Assembly: GCF_014200605.1 (NCBI RefSeq)
Contig: NZ_JACHCE010000006.1
Location: 62,001 to 126,000, forward strand
Source: Pedobacter cryoconitis
GTDB taxonomy: Bacteria; Bacteroidota; Bacteroidia; Sphingobacteriales; Sphingobacteriaceae
Direction: 5' to 3'
Length of the DNA stretch: 64,000 nt
In this document: in pieces, positions 50,125 to 58,486 of the stretch
Numbering within the stretch: position 1 is the first letter of the stretch
Layout: every line of letters begins with the position of its first letter
Made by a program: the position numbers and the translations under genes
Notes under the pieces: model-generated
The model's input: only the letters and a program-made list of their open reading frames with translations
The model's database searches: none
What the model was told of the DNA's origin: nothing

Positions 50125-53100
50125 ATGAAAGGAAGATTTACTCTAATTTTCTTAATCACCTGTCTGCTATTTTTCCCCGCAGTATTATTTGCGCAGGAAA
50201 TTAAAGTAGCAGGAAAAGTAACAGACCAGTCAGACGGGCAGCCGCTTCCTGGTGTTACAATTACTATAGATGGCACCAATAAGGCCACCTCAACAGACTC
50301 TTATGGAAAATTTACTATATCCGCTCCTATAGGTGCAAAATTAGTTTTCAAATTAGTTGGAATGTCTAATAAAACAGTGACCATCACAGACAACGGCCTC
50401 ATCAACGTATCCTTAGCAGATGATACAAGAGCTTTATCGGAAGTTGTAGTGGTAGGTTACGGTGTACAGAAAAAAAGTGTAGTAACCGGAGCTATCTCTG
50501 GTGTAAAAGCTTCTGATCTGGAAAACCAGCCTGTTACCCGTATTGAACAATCTTTACAAGGAAGAACATCTGGGATCACCATTGCGAGCAGTTCAGGCCA
50601 GCCTGGCGCTGCAGCAACAGTAAGAGTGAGAGGGATCAGTTCTTTCAACAGAGATGGTAATGGTGACAACAATCAACCTTTATGGGTTGTAGACGGTGTT
50701 GTGATAGATAACGGAGGGATTGGTTTCATTAACCAGTCTGATATAGAATCTATTGAAGTACTGAAAGATGCAGCTTCACAGGCAATTTATGGTGCAAGAG
50801 CTGCAGCCGGTGTAATCCTTGTGACTACAAAAAAAGGTAAATCGGGTGCTATCAAGATAAATTATAACGGATATTATGGCTTATCGGGACCATCTAAAAA
50901 ACTAAAACTACTGGATGCAAGTCAATATGCCACCATTCAGAATGAGCTCAAAACAAATGCAGGCAAACCGGCTACTTATGCAGATCCGCAATCTTTAGGT
51001 AAAGGTACAGACTGGCAGGACCTGATATTTAACAATAGTGCAAAAAGACAATCACAGGAATTCAGTCTGAGCGGAGGTAACGATGTATCTACCTTCTATA
51101 CCTCTGTTGGATATCTGCAACAGGACGGAATCGTAGCTACGGACATTTCTAAATACAAAAGAACAAGTATCCGTTTGAATTCTACTCATAAATTAGCCAA
51201 ATGGTTAACCCTGGGACAGAACCTTGGTTTTTCACATGACAAATCATTAGGATTGGGAAATACCAATTCCGAATTCGGAGGCCCACTAAGTTCGGCAATC
51301 AACCTGGATCCTATTACGCAAGCAGTAATCACTGATCCTGCAGCAGCAGCTCTATCGCCATACAATAGAACTGATATTGTAAGAGATGCACTGGGCCGTC
51401 CTTATGGGATCTCTCAGTCTGTCGTACAGGAAATGACTAATCCGCTTGCCTACATGCAAACCAGACAAGGTAATAACAACTGGAGTGACAATATCGTAGG
51501 AAACGTTTATGCGGAATTAAAACCAATCGCAGGCTTAACCTTAAGATCTACCCTGGGTACCAAATTAGCTTATTATGGCAATGATACCTTCACGCCACAG
51601 TTTTATCTTAACTCTTCATCAATTAGTACTCAAACTTCCTTTAACCGTAAACTTAACCGCGGTATCAGCTGGAATTTAGAAAATACAGCTTCCTATACCA
51701 AGGCCTTTGACAAACATAATTTCAATGTTTTGGTAGGTCAGGGTTTATATTCTGACAATAACAATATCGGTACAGATATAACTTATTTTGGAATTCCAGT
51801 AACTACATTTAAAGAAGCATCCTTAAATTTTAAAGTTCCTAACGAAAAGAAAGTATCCTATGGTTCTGAAGGAAACATACATAGAGTAGCTTCCCTATTT
51901 GCCCGTTTAAATTATAATTATGATGAAAAGTACATCATTGAAGGTGTAGTCCGCAGAGATGGTTCAACACGTTTTGGTTCCAACTACAAATTTGGGGTTT
52001 TCCCATCAGTTTCAGCTGGCTGGGTAGTCTCAAAGGAAGACTTCTTCCCTAAAAATGACGTCATTAACAGTTTGAAATTCAGAGGTGGATATGGTGTGGT
52101 AGGTAATGATAACATTGATGATTTCCAATATGTTCAGCTTATAGGTGACGGACGTGATTACACTTTCGGTAGTGATCAGGTTTATAACATTGGCTACAGC
52201 CCTCAGACCGCATATGCGAGTCCTAATTTGAAATGGGAAGAGACAAGAGCAACCAATATTGGTATGGACTTAACCCTTTTCAAAAACTTCACTTTAACAG
52301 TAGAATGGTATAATAAATTTACTAAAGATATCCTTCAGAAACCACGTATCCCATCTTACCTGGGTTCTGCAAACAATCCTGCTGCAAATATTGCAGACAT
52401 GAAAAATAGTGGAATAGAGATCGAATTAGGCTATCGTAAAAAAATCGGAGAGGTAAATTTCAGTGCAAATGGTAATTTCTCTTACCTGAAAAACGTAGTA
52501 ACTAATTTGGGGGATGGTATCGAATTCTTATCAGGAGGCCAATCTTTCAAAGCAACTACCTATCCTATTACCCGTACTATTGTAGGACAAGCATATAATT
52601 CATTCTATGGTTTCAAAACCGCAGGCATTTTCCAGACTCAGGCAGAAGTAGATAGTTATGTAGGTCCAAAAGGAAAAATCCAGCCGAATGCAAAACCAGG
52701 GGATTTCCGCTGGGTTGATACAGACGGAGATGGTGTAATCAGTGAAAATGACCGTCAGGTTATTGGTAACCCTACTCCTAAATATTCATTTGGAATCACA
52801 CTGAATGCATCCTATAAAGCATTTGATATCAGCATATTCGGACAAGGGGTTGCAGGAAATAAAATTTTTCAGGGATTACGTCGCCTGGATATCAGTAATG
52901 CAAATTACCAGACTAGTGTCTTAAACCGCTGGACAGGACCAGGAACAAGCAATACTTATCCAAGAATTGTAGACGGAGACCCGAATAAGAACTTCACTAA
53001 TCCTTCTGATTTCTACCTGGAAAAAGGAGATTATTTCAGAATAAAAGTTGTTCAGATAGGTTATAACCTGCCAAAAACTACCATCAGTAAAATAGGAATG

Positions 53101-53256
53101 CAACGTGCCCGTGTTTACGTCATGAGCGAAAACCTGGTTACCTTCACTGGATACTCAGGATATGACCCGGAAATTGGTGGCGGCGTATTAAGCATTGACA
53201 GAGGTATCTATCCTCAGGCAAGATCATTTATGCTTGGTTTAAATATTGGATTTTAA
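50125..53256 (+). CDS. SusC/RagA family TonB-linked outer-membrane transporter
   Basis: 1043 residues. Signal peptide 1-24 (ends LFAQ), CarboxypepD-regulatory-like domain about 25-105 (GKVTDQSDGQPLPGVTITI), the SusC-type TonB-box region (LSEVVVVGYGVQKKSVVTGA), plug domain with LQGRTSGITI and VDGVVID, then a large barrel ending in SFMLGLNIGF. It imports a glycan, oligosaccharide or other large solute across the outer membrane together with the SusD partner 12 bp downstream. The LacI-type operator upstream suggests a uronate- or inositol-containing substrate. Confidence 0.95.
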   Translation: MKGRFTLIFLITCLLFFPAVLFAQEIKVAGKVTDQSDGQPLPGVTITIDGTNKATSTDSYGKFTISAPIGAKLVFKLVGMSNKTVTITDNGLINVSLADDTRALSEVVVVGYGVQKKSVVTGAISGVKASDLENQPVTRIEQSLQGRTSGITIASSSGQPGAAATVRVRGISSFNRDGNGDNNQPLWVVDGVVIDNGGIGFINQSDIESIEVLKDAASQAIYGARAAAGVILVTTKKGKSGAIKINYNGYYGLSGPSKKLKLLDASQYATIQNELKTNAGKPATYADPQSLGKGTDWQDLIFNNSAKRQSQEFSLSGGNDVSTFYTSVGYLQQDGIVATDISKYKRTSIRLNSTHKLAKWLTLGQNLGFSHDKSLGLGNTNSEFGGPLSSAINLDPITQAVITDPAAAALSPYNRTDIVRDALGRPYGISQSVVQEMTNPLAYMQTRQGNNNWSDNIVGNVYAELKPIAGLTLRSTLGTKLAYYGNDTFTPQFYLNSSSISTQTSFNRKLNRGISWNLENTASYTKAFDKHNFNVLVGQGLYSDNNNIGTDITYFGIPVTTFKEASLNFKVPNEKKVSYGSEGNIHRVASLFARLNYNYDEKYIIEGVVRRDGSTRFGSNYKFGVFPSVSAGWVVSKEDFFPKNDVINSLKFRGGYGVVGNDNIDDFQYVQLIGDGRDYTFGSDQVYNIGYSPQTAYASPNLKWEETRATNIGMDLTLFKNFTLTVEWYNKFTKDILQKPRIPSYLGSANNPAANIADMKNSGIEIELGYRKKIGEVNFSANGNFSYLKNVVTNLGDGIEFLSGGQSFKATTYPITRTIVGQAYNSFYGFKTAGIFQTQAEVDSYVGPKGKIQPNAKPGDFRWVDTDGDGVISENDRQVIGNPTPKYSFGITLNASYKAFDISIFGQGVAGNKIFQGLRRLDISNANYQTSVLNRWTGPGTSNTYPRIVDGDPNKNFTNPSDFYLEKGDYFRIKVVQIGYNLPKTTISKIGMQRARVYVMSENLVTFTGYSGYDPEIGGGVLSIDRGIYPQARSFMLGLNIGF

Positions 53257-53268
53257 TAAAACACAGAA

Positions 53269-54810
53269 ATGAAAAGATATATAAAATATACAGCAGGGTT
53301 TTCAATTGTACTTTCTTTATTCAGCTCCTGCAAAAAATTTGTAGAGAGTGATCCGAGAGGCCAGTTTACACAAGAAAATTATTATAGAAATCAGGCAGAG
53401 GTATTCAATGGTTTAGTTGCTGCTTATGACCCGCTTGGTTTTCAGGGAGGCGATTATGTAACTAAAGTATCCGCAATGAGTGCAGGTTCAGATGATAATC
53501 TTGCTGGTGGCGGAGGTTCCAGTGATTTTGTTCCGTTACAAGCGATCTCCAATTATTCACTGATTCCTGCAAATGGCCCTCAGGACGCATTATGGAAAGG
53601 TGGATTTTTAGGTGTATACAGAGTAAATATCCTGCTGTCAAAAATAGATGCAGCAACTATGCCCGACGATATCAGACTAAGATATAAAGCTGAACTTAAA
53701 GCACTAAGAGCGTATTATTATTTTGATCTTGTACGTCTTTTCAAGAACATCCCGCTCATGCTTACGCCAGTTGACCCTAAAGATGCTTATAATATATTAC
53801 AGGTTGCACCAGAGGTTGTTTATGCACAGATAGAAAAAGACCTGAAAGAAGCTATCGCAGAAGACAAATTGCCTAATACTGTTCCAAAAGCGACTGAAGC
53901 AGGAAGAATGACTAAAGGTATTGCACATGCCCTGTTAGGTAAAGTATATCTTTATGAGAAAAAGTTCACAGAAGCCGCCACTGAACTTGCTTTAGTGAAT
54001 GGAGTTCCGGGGCAAATGAATTCAGTTTACGGTTATAAATTGTTAGATGACTTTGCTGCGCTTTGGAAAACTGCGAACAAGTTTAATACAGAGTCAATAT
54101 TGGAAATTGCCCATACTTCTAAAGGTAATGGAGGCTGGTCTTGTATTGAATGTACAGAAGGAAATTTATTGAATATTATGCTTGCCCCAAGAGCTTATAC
54201 TGGTTTATTACCAGGAGCACCGGACTATATATCCGGATACGGTGCATTGATAGTTACTAAAAACTTTTTTGATTTTATCCATTTTGACCCACGTAATAAA
54301 GCTTCTGTGGCCAACCTGGACAGCTTGAAAAAAGCAGGAATTGCCAAATACGACAACAGTTATGAAAACACAGGTTTTTTCGTCGAAAAATTTGCAGGCA
54401 GAGCATCAGACAAATCAACAGGAGGAGGACCTTCAGAATTAAACTACCCGCAAAACACCTATGAAATCAGATTAGCAGATACTTACCTGCTGGAAGCTGA
54501 AGCCCTGGTACGTGGTGGCGGAGATCTTTCCAGAGCAAGAGCTTTAATTGCAGCTGTAAGAAACCGTGCTTACAAAGATGGAGCAGATCATTCTGTTGAC
54601 GCTACACTGGATAATATAATTACAGAAAGACGCCTTGAACTTGCTTTTGAAGGCCACAGATGGTTTGATTTGATCAGATGGGGCAAAGCGGGTACAGTGC
54701 TCGCCTTTAAAGGCTTTATAACAGGTAAACATGAAATTTTGCCTATTCCTCTGAAAGAACTTGAAAATACTCAACTTGTTCAAAGTAAAGAATGGGGCGG
54801 GACAAAATAA
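53269..54810 (+). CDS. SusD/RagB family surface lipoprotein
   Basis: 513 residues. Lipoprotein signal with Cys at about 21 (LFSSC). SusD-like helical TPR scaffold: ALWKGGFLGVYRVNILLSKI, ELKALRAYYYFDLVRLFKNIP, and the C-terminal ITERRLELAFEGHRWFDLIRWG with LPIPLKEL. It caps the SusC barrel at the cell surface and binds the substrate. No catalytic glycoside hydrolase is encoded nearby, so the substrate cannot be named. Confidence 0.95.
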   Translation: MKRYIKYTAGFSIVLSLFSSCKKFVESDPRGQFTQENYYRNQAEVFNGLVAAYDPLGFQGGDYVTKVSAMSAGSDDNLAGGGGSSDFVPLQAISNYSLIPANGPQDALWKGGFLGVYRVNILLSKIDAATMPDDIRLRYKAELKALRAYYYFDLVRLFKNIPLMLTPVDPKDAYNILQVAPEVVYAQIEKDLKEAIAEDKLPNTVPKATEAGRMTKGIAHALLGKVYLYEKKFTEAATELALVNGVPGQMNSVYGYKLLDDFAALWKTANKFNTESILEIAHTSKGNGGWSCIECTEGNLLNIMLAPRAYTGLLPGAPDYISGYGALIVTKNFFDFIHFDPRNKASVANLDSLKKAGIAKYDNSYENTGFFVEKFAGRASDKSTGGGPSELNYPQNTYEIRLADTYLLEAEALVRGGGDLSRARALIAAVRNRAYKDGADHSVDATLDNIITERRLELAFEGHRWFDLIRWGKAGTVLAFKGFITGKHEILPIPLKELENTQLVQSKEWGGTK

Positions 54811-54835
54811 GCAGATTTTAAATATTAAAGCTTGA

Positions 54836-54867
54836 CATAAGGTGAATGTAAAAACATTCACCTTATG
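54836..54867 (+). terminator. Hairpin between susD and the cytochrome gene
   Basis: CATAAGGTGAATG (54836-54848) pairs perfectly with CATTCACCTTATG (54855-54867), 6-base loop, no T run. It may partly terminate susCD transcription or protect the mRNA end. An in-frame ATG inside it (54865) is not a likely start for the cytochrome. Confidence 0.55.
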
Positions 54868-54879
54868 CATTTAATACAG

Positions 54880-56046
54880 ATGAAAAAACGGTTATTCTTC
54901 ACATTGAGTATCATAGGGCTGATTGTAGTTTTCCTGACGCAATGTATGGACTTTAGGAAAGCCGCTCCCGCAAATGAGAAAACATTCGCGGGAGCGGCAA
55001 CCTGCAGAACATGTCATCAGCAGATCTCGGATTCTTATCTTCAGAACCCGCATCAGCAAACTACCCATTCTATCGGTATTCAAACATTGGGCACACCAAC
55101 ACCTGATACTTATTCTTTTAATGACCATTTACAGGTGAAAATAGAAAAGCAGGGTGACGCCATGTATCAGGTAGCCTATATGGATGGTAAACAAACTACA
55201 ACCCGCCGCATCGATATCTCAATTGGTTCAGGAGAAAAAGCAATTACCTACGGTACCTGGGAAGGAAATCAGCTAAAGCAACTCCCTCTCTCCTATTTTA
55301 AACAAATCAAAGGATGGGCAAACAGCCCTGGCTTCCCACAGCATACTGCATATTTTGGCCGGATCATCGATGCCCGCTGTCTGGAGTGTCACAGTTCTTT
55401 TGTTGACCGCAAAATAATCCAGGATGACCCGTTAAAAGTAAAAGAAGAACTGGTTAGCGGATCTCTCGTTTATGGGATAGATTGTGAACGCTGTCATGGC
55501 CCGGCAGGAAAACATGTAGAATTTCATTTGGACCATCCTCAGGAAAAAGCGGCAAAGTATATTGCACTTTATCAAACACTCACAAAGAAACAGAAAATGG
55601 ATGCCTGCGCGGTTTGTCACGGAGGAAACGATATGGAAATATTAAAATCTGTTTTCGCTTTTAAACCAGGTGATGATCTGCGTAGTTATTATACAAATGC
55701 ATCAGGGAATACGGCTAAAAAAGCACCGGATGTACATGGTAACCAAAGTGATATGTTAGCCGAAAGCAAATGTTTTATTCAAAGCAAAACGATGGATTGC
55801 ACTAACTGTCACCAGACACATGAAAATTTAAAAGGAAATCTGACCAGCTATTCCAAACGCTGTATCAGCTGCCATGCAACGATTAAACATACGGCCATCA
55901 CTTTGAAAAATGCTGTAGTCAAAACAAATTGTATTGATTGTCATATGCCTAAACAGAGCTCAGGTGTAATTTCCTTTCAGCAGGCAGGAAAAACCGGTAC
56001 TTCAGCTTATCAGTTAAGGACGCATAAAATTGGGATCTATCACTAA
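54880..56046 (+). CDS. Seven-haem c-type cytochrome lipoprotein
   Basis: I start at ATG 54880 (MKKRLFF), which opens a lipoprotein signal with LTQC (Cys22); the upstream ATG lies in a hairpin. Seven C-x-x-C-H haem sites are visible: CRTCH, CLECH, CERCH, CAVCH, CTNCH, CISCH and CIDCH. The layout resembles cytochrome c554-type multihaem proteins. It is probably an outer or periplasmic electron carrier. It follows susD by 69 bp on the same strand, an unusual neighbour for a nutrient-import pair. Partner dehydrogenase unknown. Its stop is 1 bp from the convergent acyltransferase stop. Confidence 0.9.
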   Translation: MKKRLFFTLSIIGLIVVFLTQCMDFRKAAPANEKTFAGAATCRTCHQQISDSYLQNPHQQTTHSIGIQTLGTPTPDTYSFNDHLQVKIEKQGDAMYQVAYMDGKQTTTRRIDISIGSGEKAITYGTWEGNQLKQLPLSYFKQIKGWANSPGFPQHTAYFGRIIDARCLECHSSFVDRKIIQDDPLKVKEELVSGSLVYGIDCERCHGPAGKHVEFHLDHPQEKAAKYIALYQTLTKKQKMDACAVCHGGNDMEILKSVFAFKPGDDLRSYYTNASGNTAKKAPDVHGNQSDMLAESKCFIQSKTMDCTNCHQTHENLKGNLTSYSKRCISCHATIKHTAITLKNAVVKTNCIDCHMPKQSSGVISFQQAGKTGTSAYQLRTHKIGIYH

Positions 56047-56047
56047 T

Positions 56048-57325
56048 TCAGCAGTAGATTTCAGGCACACCAGTCATCTCCTTTAAAATACGCATTGCCT
56101 GCTCTTTAAGTCCTGTGGCTTCTTCATACTTTAAAAAATATTCATCAGACGTAATTATAAAATCAAGCTGTCCTTTAAAGGCTGAGGCAAATAATGCAGA
56201 TGGATTTCCAAAAGGAAATATCGTCACAGGCGAATACAATTTCTCAATTTCAATTGGACCATATCTTTCTTTAATACCTACATGCCCCATATTCGAGAAA
56301 GTAAAATCATGAGCCCCGGCATCCGATTTAGCATATTTTGCAAGTTTAGGCCCTAAAGATGAAAGGTAGTCGCTAAGCATAAAGATTCTGTTGACATTTA
56401 TTTTGTTGATTTCCAGCGTCAGTTTATCTTTAAATAAACGTACCTGATCCCAAAAAACAAGCTTACCCTTCTTTTTAAAGCTTAATCCAATTGTTGCGGG
56501 AAAAGCAAATAACATATCATTTTGAATTTCCGGAACAAATTTCCGTATATCTGCAGCACAATAAAGCTTGCCATATGATTTGAAAGATGTAATACTATCA
56601 AATGCTTTTAAAAACACAATACTTAAAAAAGCATTTATAGAAGCGGCCTCTTCTTTACATTTCTCAAAAATCAGCGCAGAGATTTTCTGATCTAATTTCC
56701 ACTGGAGTAAATATGGTTTGGTCCTTTCTATCTCTTTTTTTGAAGATATGATCAATAACATCAGTTTTGTCAATTTCTTAACCGCAAAGACTATCAATAG
56801 ATTTTTTTTACTGCGTTTGGCAGCATCAGGGATAAATTCGTGCAATGAATTAAATGATTCATATGTACCAATCTCTAATTGGGGCTGTGCTAATAAACGA
56901 AATGTTTCATCCAAAAGGTTTAATATCCCTCTTCCATCACATATACAATGGTGGCAAACCATAATCAAATCTGAAGCAGCAGGAGAATTAAGATAAACAA
57001 CCCGCATCAATGGTCCATTTTTCGCATTAAAAGCAGTAATACATTCAAATGTTGTTTCTTTTTTCCAATCCTCATCCGTATACCTTTCAGCAACCCTGAC
57101 TGGTATCCCGCTTATATTTTCGGATGTCATAAAATAAGGAACGCCAGCAGCATCTTCTAAAACATTAACTTTCAGCAAAGGATGTCTGGCTTGTATTTTA
57201 CACAAAGCAATATGCAGTTCATCCAGCCGAATATTACCTTTAATTTTAACTGCGGCAACAGCATTTACAGCCGTCTTTCCATCGCCATACATAGTCCCTT
57301 CAACTAAGGTCAGCTTTCTCTTCAT
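56048..57325 (-). CDS. Free-standing condensation-fold (HHxxxDG) acyltransferase
   Basis: 425 residues, the size of one NRPS condensation domain. The active-site motif is H125-H126-C-I-C-D130-G131 (VCHHCICDGRG). The N-terminal half (LHIALCKIQARHPLLKVNV) matches the opening of condensation and alcohol-acyltransferase folds, and ADIRKFVP and FTFSNMGHVG fall in the C-terminal half. Relatives include PapA-type acyltransferases that esterify lipids or release thioester intermediates. It stands alone 19 kb from the NRPS. Donor and acceptor are unknown. Confidence 0.8.
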   Translation of the reverse strand: MKRKLTLVEGTMYGDGKTAVNAVAAVKIKGNIRLDELHIALCKIQARHPLLKVNVLEDAAGVPYFMTSENISGIPVRVAERYTDEDWKKETTFECITAFNAKNGPLMRVVYLNSPAASDLIMVCHHCICDGRGILNLLDETFRLLAQPQLEIGTYESFNSLHEFIPDAAKRSKKNLLIVFAVKKLTKLMLLIISSKKEIERTKPYLLQWKLDQKISALIFEKCKEEAASINAFLSIVFLKAFDSITSFKSYGKLYCAADIRKFVPEIQNDMLFAFPATIGLSFKKKGKLVFWDQVRLFKDKLTLEINKINVNRIFMLSDYLSSLGPKLAKYAKSDAGAHDFTFSNMGHVGIKERYGPIEIEKLYSPVTIFPFGNPSALFASAFKGQLDFIITSDEYFLKYEEATGLKEQAMRILKEMTGVPEIYC

Positions 57326-57545
57326 TCTGTTTATATCTGGTTTGATAAAATTACCCGATATGACTTCAGATTATCAAGCGTGCAACTACGCAATAATTAG
57401 CAGAATCAGCACAGTAAAACTACCCTGCATAACGCTTAGTTTAATTTAAATTCAGGATCTACAATTAGATTTACTAGATTGTATCTGATTTAACCAATCA
57501 ATTAAAAACCTCTTAAATAATAAATTAACCCCTTAACCAAACAAC

Positions 57546-58019
57546 ATGAAATTTCAATTATTACTTCTGGCAGGACTAACAGGTCTGGTCGCCTGCAAAG
57601 ACAAGTCATCAACGATTCCTTTATCCCCGACAGAATTAACTAATCAATCTATTAATGGTACATGGAAACTGGTTTCCAGTAAAGTGACCACAGGTGAAAA
57701 AACAGAAGTTACCTATCCTGTAAAAGGCCAGGAAATGATTAAATTATTCAATGGCTCACACTTCGCTTTTTTCAAACATGATTTAGTAAAAGGTGCTACT
57801 CCTACCCCCGTTTATGATACAGGTGCAGGGACTTATACACTTAAAGGTGATCAGTACCAGGAACACTTAGACTATTGTAACTATCGTGACTGGGAGAACA
57901 GAGATTTTAAATTCACATTGACCCTGAAAAATGATACAATCACACAAAAAGGTATAGAGAAAATTGACAGTCTGAATATCAATCAGGAAATCGTTGAAAT
58001 ATATACCAGAATAAAATAA
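57546..58019 (+). CDS. Small lipoprotein, lipocalin-like
   Basis: 157 residues. Lipoprotein signal with Cys17 (GLVACKD). After a flexible linker, NGTWKLVSSKV and later strands (FNGSHFAFF, GTYTLKGDQYQEHLDYC) suggest a small lipocalin-like beta barrel of the kind common in Bacteroidota. Function unknown. It stands 126 bp before the PadR gene. Confidence 0.65.
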   Translation: MKFQLLLLAGLTGLVACKDKSSTIPLSPTELTNQSINGTWKLVSSKVTTGEKTEVTYPVKGQEMIKLFNGSHFAFFKHDLVKGATPTPVYDTGAGTYTLKGDQYQEHLDYCNYRDWENRDFKFTLTLKNDTITQKGIEKIDSLNINQEIVEIYTRIK

Positions 58020-58099
58020 TCTGCTGCTTAAAAAGGCTGCCTTTAAATCATTTTTTTCGGAAACCCCGAAAAGTGTCTGTTAAACGATTAAAAATCAAC

Positions 58100-58120
58100 A
58101 TACATAATTTTCCTATGTAT
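58100..58120. promoter_or_regulatory. Inverted repeat upstream of PadR (probable operator)
   Basis: ATACATA (58100-58106), seven bases, TATGTAT (58114-58120): perfect arms with the ATGT/ACAT content typical of PadR sites. A TATATTTG -7-like box lies at 58133-58140, only 5 bases before the chosen ATG, so the mRNA leader may be very short. Confidence 0.5.
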
Positions 58121-58144
58121 ATAAGAAAATTATATATTTGTATC

Positions 58145-58486
58145 ATGAGTACAGCAAACGGAATGTTAAAAGGCAGCCTTCAAACTATCATTTTGAAACT
58201 GCTTCAGGGAAATGATAAAATGTATGGTTATGAAATCACACAGAAGGTAAAAGAAATCACCAGTGGAGAAATTAAACTTACAGAAGGTGCAATGTATCCC
58301 TGCTTACATAAAATGGAAGCAGATGGTTTATTATCAACCAGTACAGAGCTGGTAGATAACCGGGTCCGTAAATACTATACGCTTACTACAGCGGGTAAAA
58401 AAGAAGTAGAAAATAAGCTGCAGGAAGCGGAGAGCTTTATTGGAAATCTGCAATTACTGCTTAACCTGAAATCTAAACTCTCATGA
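58145..58486 (+). CDS. PadR family transcriptional regulator
   Basis: I start at ATG 58145 (MSTANGMLKGSLQTII), the usual start of this family; the longer frame adds codons overlapping the promoter-like box. 113 residues with the PadR winged helix: GYEITQKVKEITSGEIKLTEGAMYPCLHKME, shown here in shorter blocks as LTEGAMYPCLHKMEADGLL and VRKYYTLTTAGKK. It overlaps the next gene by 4 bp (ATGA), so the two are translationally coupled. It probably represses its own operon. Confidence 0.92.
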   Translation: MSTANGMLKGSLQTIILKLLQGNDKMYGYEITQKVKEITSGEIKLTEGAMYPCLHKMEADGLLSTSTELVDNRVRKYYTLTTAGKKEVENKLQEAESFIGNLQLLLNLKSKLS

